Origin: Lachnospiraceae bacterium
GTDB taxonomy: Bacteria; Bacillota; Clostridia; Lachnospirales; Lachnospiraceae
Length of the DNA: 64,000 nt
NCBI GenBank assembly: GCA_902363675.1
Contig: CABJAV010000006.1
Location: 71,025-135,024, forward strand
Direction of reading: 5' to 3'
The translations under genes and the position numbers were made by a program. Positions 42,794-51,286 of the stretch are shown in pieces. Numbering within the stretch: position 1 is the stretch's first letter; each line of letters opens with the position of its first letter. The notes beneath the pieces were generated by a model. That model saw nothing but the letters and a program-made list of their open reading frames with translations. It did no database searches and was not told the origin of the DNA.

Positions 42794-44188
42794 ATGAATC
42801 GTACAAACACAGGGGCCAATACGGATACAGAGCAGATACTGGTAGATATATTCGTGATGGCAATCGCTTTTGGAATAGATTTACTGCTTTTTAAGAATAT
42901 GATAGGGGCAGGAGAATTACCAGGTCTTATTATAGTTGTGATTACTTTTATCACAATCAATATTCTTGCAAATAAGGGAGAGTATTTGTATAATGTGACA
43001 TTATTCAATTATTTAGATCGTATTCATGGAAAAAATCTTAAGTCATTTATATTATCATCTGTTATTACACTGTTGCTTTTATATTTACCGGTAAAAACAA
43101 ATCGCCAGTCATTTCGATTTTATGTGATATTTTTAATCATAGCATATATTTTAGGGTGTGTGAAAATGTTAATTTACCGGCCTTTTTATGACCGGATTGC
43201 AAAGAGGGATAAGCCAAGAACACTTTTTGTTGGAGAAAAAGCGTCTTTTGAAAAATTCCGTAATTTTTTAGATAAAACAAACATTCGTCTGGAACCGGTA
43301 GGATATGTCGCGCTGAATAAGGCAGAACTGGATAATTCTTATATTGGGTGCCTGGAGAATTTGGAGGATTTGATACGTTCTTATCAGATAGATCAGATTT
43401 GTATTATTCAGCGACACGAAGATGAACTTGCATTCACCCAGAAGTATGAGGATTTGTGTATAAAAATGGGGGTAACTGTTCGTCTGGTTGTAGATCTGTA
43501 TAATTGGCGCAGAGCGGATCATTACGTTTCAACCGTTGGAACTTATCCGGTCGTTACATTCCATACAATCACTTTAAATACATATGAACAGATTATCAAA
43601 CGGACAATGGATATTTTGGCAGGAATTGTAGGCGTGATCTTATCTTCACCGATTATGTTAGTGACGGCAATTGCTATAAAATTGGATTCTCCGGGACCGA
43701 TTCTGTTTAAGCAGACGCGAGTTGGACAAAATGGGCGTCATTTTAAAATGTACAAATTCCGAAGTATGTATATTGATGCGGAAGAACGAAAAAAGGAGTT
43801 GCTTGAACAAAACGAACTTGAAGGCGGAGTAATGTTCAAAATAAAAGATGATCCCCGCATTACAAGAGTTGGAAAATTCATTCGTAAAACCAGCATTGAT
43901 GAACTTCCGCAGTTCTTTAATATTTTAGGTGGGAGTATGAGTCTTGTCGGAACCAGACCTCCGACACTTGACGAGGTTGAAAAGTATGAGACAAGTCAGT
44001 GGCGACGTATCAGTATTAAGCCGGGACTGACCGGTATGTGGCAGGTAAGTGGACGTAGCAATATTAAAAGTTTTGATGAAATTGTGGAATTGGATACGGA
44101 ATATATTGATAATTGGACATTGGGAATGGATATTAAAATTATTTTTAAGACAATTCTTGTATTATTGAAACATGATGATGCTTATTAA
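42794..44188 (+). CDS. Polyprenyl-phosphate sugar-1-phosphate transferase (EPS priming enzyme)
   Basis: The 464-residue protein has an N-terminal block of four to five membrane helices and a nucleotide-binding-like middle domain. The C-terminal bacterial sugar transferase domain carries RTMDILAGIVGVILSSPIML, GPILFKQTRVGQNGRHFKMYKFRSM, RITRVGKFIRKTSIDELPQ and GLTGMWQVSGR. This architecture belongs to WbaP/CpsE-type enzymes that start the repeat by linking sugar-1-phosphate to undecaprenyl phosphate. ATG 42794 follows a GAAAGGG site. It completes the EPS pathway although it is 18 kb from the flippase. Confidence 0.92.
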   Translation: MNRTNTGANTDTEQILVDIFVMAIAFGIDLLLFKNMIGAGELPGLIIVVITFITINILANKGEYLYNVTLFNYLDRIHGKNLKSFILSSVITLLLLYLPVKTNRQSFRFYVIFLIIAYILGCVKMLIYRPFYDRIAKRDKPRTLFVGEKASFEKFRNFLDKTNIRLEPVGYVALNKAELDNSYIGCLENLEDLIRSYQIDQICIIQRHEDELAFTQKYEDLCIKMGVTVRLVVDLYNWRRADHYVSTVGTYPVVTFHTITLNTYEQIIKRTMDILAGIVGVILSSPIMLVTAIAIKLDSPGPILFKQTRVGQNGRHFKMYKFRSMYIDAEERKKELLEQNELEGGVMFKIKDDPRITRVGKFIRKTSIDELPQFFNILGGSMSLVGTRPPTLDEVEKYETSQWRRISIKPGLTGMWQVSGRSNIKSFDEIVELDTEYIDNWTLGMDIKIIFKTILVLLKHDDAY

Positions 44189-44212
44189 GCATAGGAAAGA
44201 GGAAGGTAAGGC

Positions 44213-44383
44213 ATGCGTTTGAAACGTAATTTTGTGAAACAAATAATTATAAGTCTTTTGTTTGTTATAATTGCTGTGATTTTGTGGAATTATATCGAAC
44301 CTTTGCTTGGTGTACTCGTATTACTGATGGCTTTTTGGAATGCAGGGGTAGCGTTACTTGCTTATTTTAAAACTGGCAATTAA
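44213..44383 (+). CDS. Small membrane protein, 56 aa, unknown
   Basis: It begins MRLKRNFVKQIIISLLFVI and has two hydrophobic segments (about residues 9-24 and 31-52) separated by NYIEPLLG, ending AYFKTGN. GGAAGG lies upstream of ATG 44213. It starts 25 bp after the priming transferase stop, so it is probably co-transcribed with it. No family was recognised; a helper of the priming enzyme is a guess. Confidence 0.6.
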   Translation: MRLKRNFVKQIIISLLFVIIAVILWNYIEPLLGVLVLLMAFWNAGVALLAYFKTGN

Positions 44384-44396
44384 AGAATATTATGAT

Positions 44397-44427
44397 ATGA
44401 GGGTCAAAAGGTATTTTGCCCCTCATT
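44397..44427. terminator. Probable bidirectional terminator
   Basis: ATGAGGGTCAAAA (44397-44409) pairs with TTTTGCCCCTCAT (44414-44426) with one mismatch. It lies between two convergent genes; the T tail is short. Confidence 0.55.
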
Positions 44428-44432
44428 TATGA

Positions 44433-45914
44433 TTAATCCCGTTGGAATAAATCGCGGGTATACACTTTTTCTTTAATATCATCCAGGCAGGGATTGTATC
44501 GGTTGGCAATCACGGCCTGTGACATTTCTTTGAATTCCTTTAAGTTATTGACAATTTTACTTCCAAAGAAAGTGGTGCCATCTTCTAAAGTCGGTTCATA
44601 AATGATAACGGTAGCGCCTTTGGCTTTGATACGTTTCATAACGCCCTGTATACTGCTCTGACGGAAGTTGTCTGAGTTGCTTTTCATTGTCAGACGATAT
44701 ACGCCGATGACACATTCTTTCTCCATATCAGCAGAATATTCCCCATTTTTGTTGTAAGCGTAATAGCCTGCCAGTTCAAGTACGCGGTCTGCGATAAAGT
44801 CTTTTCTGGTGCGGTTGCTTTCGACAATGGCACTCATCATATTCTGTGGAACATCATTGTAGTTGGCAAGAAGCTGCTTGGTGTCTTTTGGAAGACAGTA
44901 ACCGCCATAACCAAAGGAAGGATTATTATAATGCATGCCGATACGGGGATCGAGACATACGCCGTTGATGATATCCTGCGTATTGAGGCCCTTCATCTCC
45001 GCATAGGTATCTAATTCGTTGAAATAGGATACGCGGAGTGCCAGATAAGTATTGGCAAAAAGCTTTACCGCTTCGGCTTCCGTAAATCCCATGAACAGAG
45101 TATCGATGTCTTCTTTTAATGCACCTTCCTGTAAGAGAGCAGCAAACTTATGTGATGCTTCTACAAGTTTTGTATCATTTTTGTCAGTAGATACAATGAT
45201 ACGGCTTGGATACAGATTGTCGTACAGTGCTTTGGATTCCCGCAAGAATTCAGGGCTGAATATGATATTCTTTGTGTCATATTTTTTGCGAACAGATTCT
45301 GTATATCCGACAGGGATTGTTGATTTGATGACCATGATGGCATCCGAATTTACCTTTAAGACCAGTTCGATAACGGCTTCGACAGCGGAAGTATCAAAAT
45401 AGTTTTTCTGGCTGTCATAATTGGTAGGAGCTGCAATTACAACAAAGTCTGCGTTTTTGTAGGCTGTTTCACCGTCCAGGGTGGCAGATAGATCAAGTTT
45501 TTTTTCTGCCAGATATTTTTCTATATATTCATCCTGAATCGGAGATATACGATTGTTAATCTGTTCTACTTTTTCCGGAATAATATCTACGGCAGTCACA
45601 TGATTATGCTGTGCCAGCAATGTGGCGATAGACAGACCGACATATCCTGTTCCGGCAACGGCAATATTCATAGGGGCGGGAGAGGCAAGATTTTCAGAAC
45701 AGCTATTGGTAAACAGCTCTGTAATATCAAAAGCGAGAACTTCTCCGAGATGTTCCAGTTGTTCAATAGAAGGAACAAAATCATGCTGCTCAATGCGGGA
45801 AATCAGTGCGCGGTTAATTCCGGTTGCATCGGCAAGTTGTGCCTGTGTCATTGATTTTTCTCTTCGAAGTCTTGCGACAGTGTCGGCAAGACGGGAAGGG
45901 GATAACTTTTTCAT
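44433..45914 (-). CDS. XRE-type HTH fused to UDP-glucose 6-dehydrogenase
   Basis: Of 493 residues, about 1-70 form a Cro/CI-type helix-turn-helix ([20 protein letters not shown], then ALISRIEQ). From Met82 the protein is a complete nucleotide-sugar dehydrogenase: [14 protein letters not shown] (NAD site), FSPEFLRES, and [11 protein letters not shown] with catalytic Cys340. The enzyme makes UDP-glucuronate for EPS. The normal enzyme start corresponds to Met82, but the HTH frame is continuous and the only good ribosome site (AAGGAG) is upstream of Met1. A perfect dyad overlaps its -10 box, so the enzyme may repress its own gene. Confidence 0.85.
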   Translation of the reverse strand: MKKLSPSRLADTVARLRREKSMTQAQLADATGINRALISRIEQHDFVPSIEQLEHLGEVLAFDITELFTNSCSENLASPAPMNIAVAGTGYVGLSIATLLAQHNHVTAVDIIPEKVEQINNRISPIQDEYIEKYLAEKKLDLSATLDGETAYKNADFVVIAAPTNYDSQKNYFDTSAVEAVIELVLKVNSDAIMVIKSTIPVGYTESVRKKYDTKNIIFSPEFLRESKALYDNLYPSRIIVSTDKNDTKLVEASHKFAALLQEGALKEDIDTLFMGFTEAEAVKLFANTYLALRVSYFNELDTYAEMKGLNTQDIINGVCLDPRIGMHYNNPSFGYGGYCLPKDTKQLLANYNDVPQNMMSAIVESNRTRKDFIADRVLELAGYYAYNKNGEYSADMEKECVIGVYRLTMKSNSDNFRQSSIQGVMKRIKAKGATVIIYEPTLEDGTTFFGSKIVNNLKEFKEMSQAVIANRYNPCLDDIKEKVYTRDLFQRD

Positions 45915-45941
45915 ACAAATACTCCTTTATAATGTTACTTA

Positions 45942-45979
45942 CTATAACAAATTATAGCGATATTGACCGGAAAAATCAA
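45942..45979 (-). promoter_or_regulatory. Promoter of the HTH-dehydrogenase gene with overlapping dyad
   Basis: On the minus strand, TTGATT (45979-45974), 17-bp spacer, TATAAT (45956-45951). A perfect dyad CTATAA/TTATAG (45942-45947/45952-45957) covers the -10, a fitting site for autorepression by the fused HTH. Confidence 0.65.
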
Positions 45980-46106
45980 GCATATTGTATATATATTGTC
46001 AAAAGTCAAAAGCGTGTTAATTATAATAACAAATTAGAAATTTGCGTTTGGCTATACAACAAATGAAGAAAGTGATACGATTGCAGGACTCCAGGCGGTA
46101 TATGGA

Positions 46107-48068
46107 TTGTATGGATCGGTATTTCCTATTCTCGCATTTGCATTTTTTTCAACATCGTCGCAGTTTATTTTTGGGGTGGATGCTGCACCGGCAGCGTTGA
46201 TTGGAGCTGCGTTGCTGAATTTAAATATTGAAAGTGGTTCAAAGGAAGCACTTTCAGTAGTGCCACAACTTACATTTTTTGTTGCTGTCTGGTTGTTTGC
46301 TTTTTATCTGATGAAGGCTGGAAAATTGGTAAACTATATATCAGCACCTGTAATGGGTGGGTTTATAACAGGTATCTGTACAACGATTATTCTAATGCAG
46401 TTGCCAAAGCTGATGGGAGGTACCGCAGGGACTGGTGAATTGCCGGAATTGGTGAAACATATTGCAAAGACACTTTCGGAAATCAACGTTCCTTCACTTA
46501 TTTTGGGGTTGGTATCGCTTGGAATTTTATTGGCTACCAAAAAGATATGGCCCAAGGTGCCATTTGCTGTCCTTTTGATGGTGGCGGGCGCCGTTATGAC
46601 AAGATTTCTACCGGTTGAAGCATGTGGCGTACATACGCTCAGTAAAGTAGAACCAGGACTTCCAGTATGGAAATTACCGGATTTATCACTGATTTCAATG
46701 AAAGAGACAATTACGATCAGCTTGTCTGTGGCTGTGGTTATTATGGCAGAGACACTTCTTGCAGAAAATAATTTTGCACAGAAAAACGGTTATGCAATTG
46801 ACGATAATAGAGAAATTCTTGCTTTTTCGATGGGCAATCTGATTGCATCGCTGACTGGATGCTGTCCGATCAACGGCTCCGTATCCCGGACCGCAATGGG
46901 AGAACAGTATCAAAGTAAGACACAGTTGACAGGAATTGTAGCCGGACTTTCTATGATGGTTGTTCTATTAGGAGGAACGGGATTTATTGGTTATTTACCG
47001 GTTCCGGTGCTGACGGCAATTGTAATTTCTGCGTTGCTTGGCGCAACTGAGTTTGAACTGGCAGCAAGATTGTGGAAGGTTTCGCGGACCGAATTTTTTA
47101 TTTTTGTTGGTGCATTTGTGGGGGTATTGATGCTTGGTACAATTAACGGAGTTTTGATAGGCATTATTTTGTCTTTTTCAGAAATGATTATCCGGACATC
47201 CAAGCCGGCACGTTGTTTCCTTGGAATTCAGCCGGGACACAGCCATTTTCGGGATCTGAAAGAAAGCAGTCAGATACATGAAATCTCGTCAGTTGTGATC
47301 TACCGGTTTAGTAGTAATCTGTTTTTTGCGAATATTGCGGTATTGCAGAACGACATTGAAAGTCATATCAGGAAGGATACGAAAGCAGTCATTCTAGATG
47401 CCAGTGGAGTAGGGAGTATTGATATTACGGCGGCAGATCGACTGGAAATCTTGTACCGCTCTTTGAAAGAACGTGGAATTCGTTTTTATATGACAGAGCA
47501 TATTTCAGCCGTAAACGAACAATTACGCCAGTTGGGACTGGGGTATCTGATTGAAGAAGGATGTGTACGCAGAACCATTCATATCGCACTTAAGGATATG
47601 GAAATTCATCGCCCGTATCCTCTTGATGGGGTTGATAATGAAATGAGAAGTGCATCCCGGAAACGTGCGGACAATCGTGTGCAGGAACTTGTATGGGCGT
47701 TTGGAAGTGAGTCGGAAGAACAGATTGAAAAGCAAATACGTCTGCAGATTGAGCAGTTGAAAAAAACAGGTGATGTTGAAGAACTGTTGCATGGACGCTG
47801 GTCACATATGGAAGAATTGGATGAAGATGAGTGGTTGGAACATTTGGAAGAGCATTTAAAAGAAATTGTGCATATTTCAGGCAAGGATGAGAAGACGATT
47901 GCAGCACATTTTGAGGCGCATCGTCGGGAGGTGTATGAGCGAATTGCAAGAGAACATCCGGAACTCGCGGAACGTTTTCGGGAGAGGCGTCATATGCTGG
48001 ACGAACATATGAAAGAAAAAAATCCAGAAATTTATGCACTTATTGTCAGTATGCGAAAGAAAAAGTAA
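46107..48068 (+). CDS. SulP-family anion transporter with STAS domain, N-terminally truncated (possible pseudogene)
   Basis: About 653 residues from TTG 46107. The membrane part carries FIFGVDAAPAALIGAALL, the SulP substrate-site strand, and later NLIASLTGCCPINGSVSRTA. A STAS domain follows (VVIYRFSSNLFFANIAV, KAVILDASGVGSIDITAADR), then a charged 140-residue tail. SulP proteins normally begin about 35-50 residues earlier with TM1. Here homology can be followed upstream in frame only to about 46040 (GYTTNEESDTIAGLQAVYG), where a TAG (46035-46037) intervenes and no ATG or ribosome site exists. It may be a decayed gene; the transported anion (sulfate, bicarbonate or other) cannot be told. Confidence 0.7.
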   Translation: MYGSVFPILAFAFFSTSSQFIFGVDAAPAALIGAALLNLNIESGSKEALSVVPQLTFFVAVWLFAFYLMKAGKLVNYISAPVMGGFITGICTTIILMQLPKLMGGTAGTGELPELVKHIAKTLSEINVPSLILGLVSLGILLATKKIWPKVPFAVLLMVAGAVMTRFLPVEACGVHTLSKVEPGLPVWKLPDLSLISMKETITISLSVAVVIMAETLLAENNFAQKNGYAIDDNREILAFSMGNLIASLTGCCPINGSVSRTAMGEQYQSKTQLTGIVAGLSMMVVLLGGTGFIGYLPVPVLTAIVISALLGATEFELAARLWKVSRTEFFIFVGAFVGVLMLGTINGVLIGIILSFSEMIIRTSKPARCFLGIQPGHSHFRDLKESSQIHEISSVVIYRFSSNLFFANIAVLQNDIESHIRKDTKAVILDASGVGSIDITAADRLEILYRSLKERGIRFYMTEHISAVNEQLRQLGLGYLIEEGCVRRTIHIALKDMEIHRPYPLDGVDNEMRSASRKRADNRVQELVWAFGSESEEQIEKQIRLQIEQLKKTGDVEELLHGRWSHMEELDEDEWLEHLEEHLKEIVHISGKDEKTIAAHFEAHRREVYERIAREHPELAERFRERRHMLDEHMKEKNPEIYALIVSMRKKK

Positions 48069-48113
48069 TAGGAATAATGTCCTATTGGATAGACCGTGCG
48101 GATACCGTATACT
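48068..48113 (+). promoter_or_regulatory. Promoter with operator dyad, repeated element copy 2
   Basis: ATAGGA (48068-48073) / TCCTAT (48080-48085), TTGGAT (48085-48090), 17-bp spacer ending GGATACCG, TATACT (48108-48113). It starts within the SulP stop codon and lies 138 bp before the GH43 gene, which also has a closer promoter. Confidence 0.6.
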
Positions 48114-48189
48114 TTTTACTGGTACATGTAAAATAATTATGGAAAATGGCAAGAGGATGAATAAATTTTTCTTTTTCTTCTTTTTCCCT

Positions 48190-48217
48190 TTGCAAACCCC
48201 CCATTTTCCTGTATGAT
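48190..48217 (+). promoter_or_regulatory. Promoter of the GH43 gene
   Basis: TTGCAA (48190-48195), 16-bp spacer, TATGAT (48212-48217), with AAGGAGG and ATG 48251 following. Confidence 0.55.
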
Positions 48218-48250
48218 AGAGATAGATTAACAGTAAGGAGGCATACAGTT

Positions 48251-49873
48251 ATGTTGCAGATTAAAAATCCGGTTTTGCCGGGATTTAATGCAGATCCATC
48301 CATTATCCGTGTGGATGATACATATTACATTGCGAACTCTACGTTTGAGTGGTTTCCGGGAGTTCGTCTGCACGAGTCAAAAGATTTAGTACATTGGAAT
48401 CTTCTTCCATCCGCATTGTCCACGACGACATTGCTTGATATGAAAGGAAATCCGTCATCGGGAGGTATCTGGGCACCGGATCTTTCCTATGCAGATGGAA
48501 AATTCTGGCTGATTTATACGGATGTAAAAGTAACCGAAGGACCATTCAAAGACATGATCAATTATCTGACGACGGCAGAAGATATCCGCGGACCATGGTC
48601 GGATCCGATCCGTGTCAATGGTGTGGGATTTGACGCATCGTTGTTCCATGATGATGACGGACGCAAATACCTTGTTCAGCAGACATGGGATCATCGCGAA
48701 TACCACCATGCTTTTGACGGTATTACAGTGACGGAATTTGACACAGAGACAATGAAATTAAAACCGGAGACAGCACGTACGATCTACGCCGGAACGGACG
48801 TTAAACTGGTTGAGGGACCACATTTGTATAAGATCAACGGATATTATTATCTGTTTGCTGCACAGGGTGGAACCGTTTGGACACATCAGGAAGTAGTAGC
48901 TCGTTCAAAGACGTTAGATGCGTTGAGTTTTGAGACAGAGCCTGGCGATCCGTTTATTACAAACTTTGATACGCCGGAACTTGAGATCCAGAAGCAGGGA
49001 CATGGTGCTCTCGTAGAGACTCCCGGCGGTGAGTGGTATTATGCAAGTTTGTGTGGAAGACCGTGGCACCACGAAAATGAAAGTTCGATCGACCCACGCG
49101 GCTGGTGTCCGCTTGGCCGTGAGACGGCAATTCAGAAAGTATACTGGGATGAAGAAGGCTGGCCTCGTATCGAGGGCGGACATGGCGGAAAAGTGCTTGT
49201 GGATGCGCCGAAAGATGCAATCTTGACAGAAGCACCGGCAGATCATTCGATGCATGATGAATTTGACACACCAAAACTTCATGATGAGTGGAATACCCTC
49301 CGCGTACCATTTACCGAGGAAATGGGTACGACAGGGGATGGCAGGCTGACATTGGTCGGAAAAGGATCCCTCAGCAATAAGCATGAGCTTTCGTTGGTGG
49401 CAAAACGCTGGCAGGCATTTAACTTTGATGCCGAAGTGAAAGTGAAATTTGATCCGTTCAACTATCAGCAGATGGCTGGATTGACAAATTTTTACAATGA
49501 TAAGCACTGGTCATTCGCTTTCGTTACGTGGAATGAGAAAAATGGCCGCGTGATCGAAGTGGCAGAGTGCAATCGTGGCGGATATCGTTCGTTCCTTCGC
49601 GACGATGCGATTCCGGTACCGGATGATGTTGAATTTGTATGGCTTCGCACAAAAGTAAGAAAGCAGTCTTACAGCTACGAGTATTCCTTTGACGGAAAGA
49701 ACTATACAGAGATTCCGGGCACACTGGATGCCGCTGTATTGTCCGATGATTACGTACTCCAGTCATACGGTGGATTCTTCACCGGAGCATTTGTCGGCAT
49801 GGCATGCGTGGACTACTCCGGATACGATCAGACAGCAGAATTCCGCAGTTTTGACTATAAAGAACTGGATTAA
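48251..49873 (+). CDS. GH43 family beta-xylosidase
   Basis: The 540-residue protein has no signal peptide, so it acts in the cytoplasm on imported xylo-oligosaccharides. The five-blade propeller carries NPVLPGFNADPSIIRVDDTYY (general base Asp in NADPS), GFDASLFHDDDG and the acid in LVEGPHLYK. A C-terminal beta-sandwich domain (about 330-540, MHDEFDTPKLHDEWNTLR onwards) is typical of XynB-type enzymes. It ends 4 bp inside the convergent YesL-like gene. It faces a sugar ABC transporter and YesMN-type regulators, which together look like a xylan-oligosaccharide utilisation locus. Confidence 0.9.
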   Translation: MLQIKNPVLPGFNADPSIIRVDDTYYIANSTFEWFPGVRLHESKDLVHWNLLPSALSTTTLLDMKGNPSSGGIWAPDLSYADGKFWLIYTDVKVTEGPFKDMINYLTTAEDIRGPWSDPIRVNGVGFDASLFHDDDGRKYLVQQTWDHREYHHAFDGITVTEFDTETMKLKPETARTIYAGTDVKLVEGPHLYKINGYYYLFAAQGGTVWTHQEVVARSKTLDALSFETEPGDPFITNFDTPELEIQKQGHGALVETPGGEWYYASLCGRPWHHENESSIDPRGWCPLGRETAIQKVYWDEEGWPRIEGGHGGKVLVDAPKDAILTEAPADHSMHDEFDTPKLHDEWNTLRVPFTEEMGTTGDGRLTLVGKGSLSNKHELSLVAKRWQAFNFDAEVKVKFDPFNYQQMAGLTNFYNDKHWSFAFVTWNEKNGRVIEVAECNRGGYRSFLRDDAIPVPDDVEFVWLRTKVRKQSYSYEYSFDGKNYTEIPGTLDAAVLSDDYVLQSYGGFFTGAFVGMACVDYSGYDQTAEFRSFDYKELD

Positions 49874-50466
49874 TCAATAGCAAGAGCCTTTTTTAAACCA
49901 GGCTCAATCAGATGGCTGGCGATGCCGCAGAGGATTCCGGGAAAAAGGACGAAAAGTCCGGGAACCAGGAAGACGATGAGGCAGGCGCCGGCCATTGTAA
50001 ATAATAAGATGAAAGTTTCTTTGATGTGACCTGCCATCAGGCGCACGGAGAGCAGAAGAACTGCCGGAAATGAAGCTCGCAGGTGTGAGATCACGGCAAA
50101 GATATAATTGGCGAGAACCCAGAGGACGAGGCAGATTACCATCCATAGAAAGGGCGGTAAAAGATTGCCGTTTTTTCCGGTAAAGACTTGGGAAAGATCT
50201 ACAGCCATCGTGGCACCGTAGCAGAGAAACAGGATTGTTGGTGCAAGAGACTGGAAAAAATTGGATTTAAATGCCGAAAAATATTCCCGGCAGATGTGAG
50301 CGGAAGTTTGTGTGTGACCGCGCGAGATACAATGATAAAGCGCCGTCAAAGAAGCCCCTGAAGTGATAAGAGGGACACTCGTAAATAAAAATAAAAAGCC
50401 AAGCACGATTATCTGACATGCAGTAGTCAGCCAGTCGTACAATTTGTTTTCAAGTAATGATTTCAT
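49870..50466 (-). CDS. YesL/DUF624-family membrane protein
   Basis: The 198-residue protein has about five membrane helices and the family start KLYDWLTTACQIIVLGFLFLF, plus TSGASLTALYH. DUF624 proteins are regular partners of YesM/YesN-type two-component systems and CUT1 sugar ABC transporters; their function is unknown. It is last in the minus-strand operon that begins with the sugar-binding protein. Confidence 0.85.
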   Translation of the reverse strand: MKSLLENKLYDWLTTACQIIVLGFLFLFTSVPLITSGASLTALYHCISRGHTQTSAHICREYFSAFKSNFFQSLAPTILFLCYGATMAVDLSQVFTGKNGNLLPPFLWMVICLVLWVLANYIFAVISHLRASFPAVLLLSVRLMAGHIKETFILLFTMAGACLIVFLVPGLFVLFPGILCGIASHLIEPGLKKALAID

Positions 50467-50508
50467 AGAAACCTCCCCAAATAAATGATAAATTAAGCGG
50501 ATTTCCGG

Positions 50509-51249
50509 TTAGGTGGACAGCCGCAGTTTGAGCAGTTCGGAATACGAACTTCCGGTATATTTTTTAAAACATTTTCCAAAATAATTTGGATCCGGAATGC
50601 CGACTTCTTTTGCCGTCATATACATAAGCATCCGCGATTCCAGACATTTTTTGGCCTTTTCCATGCGGCAGGCCGTGATGTAATCTGAGATATTCTGGCC
50701 GCAGTCAGCTTTAAAACGGCGGCTCAGGTAACTCGGATTGTAGCCGAATTCCTGCGCGATCGCGGTGAGATTTAAAGCGGAATCCGGATAGTGGTTATCA
50801 ATATACTGCTTGACGTGTTCCATATCCGAAGAGACATCCTGCAGGACGGGCTGCTCCGGTACGGCGGCAGGCAGGGCATCCAGTTCGCGGATCGCTTTTT
50901 GGCAGGCTTCCCGGATGTCTGTGCGAACGATCGGTTTTAGAAGATAATCCGTGATCCCAAGTCCGATGCACTGCTTTGCATATTCAAATTCGTCAAAGGC
51001 AGTCAGGATAATGATTTTCATCTGCCGATACCGTTTTAACGCAATTTTGGAAAATTCGATGCCATCCATAAAGGGCATACGAATGTCTACAAAAATAATG
51101 TCCGGATGAAGTTTATCGATAATATTGATCGCTTCAATCCCACTTGCTGCTTCGCCAACAACTTCCAGCCCCATTTCCTGCCAGTCGACCGCTGCTTTTA
51201 AAAGATTGCGAAGCGCCTTTTCATCGTCAATGATCATAACACGATACAT
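50509..51249 (-). CDS. YesN-type AraC-family response regulator
   Basis: The 246-residue protein has an N-terminal receiver (MIIDDEKALRNLL, IIFVDIRMPFMDG with phospho-Asp, YLLKPI with Lys). The C-terminal AraC DNA-binding domain carries EFGYNPSYLSRRFKADCGQ and EVGIPDPNYFGKCFKKYTG. ATG 51249-51247 is chosen; a longer frame would overlap the sensor gene. It would activate the sugar transporter genes with the YesM-like sensor next to it. Confidence 0.92.
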   Translation of the reverse strand: MYRVMIIDDEKALRNLLKAAVDWQEMGLEVVGEAASGIEAINIIDKLHPDIIFVDIRMPFMDGIEFSKIALKRYRQMKIIILTAFDEFEYAKQCIGLGITDYLLKPIVRTDIREACQKAIRELDALPAAVPEQPVLQDVSSDMEHVKQYIDNHYPDSALNLTAIAQEFGYNPSYLSRRFKADCGQNISDYITACRMEKAKKCLESRMLMYMTAKEVGIPDPNYFGKCFKKYTGSSYSELLKLRLST

Positions 51250-51286
51250 AAAAACTACACTCTCCTTTACATTATAACAAAAATAT

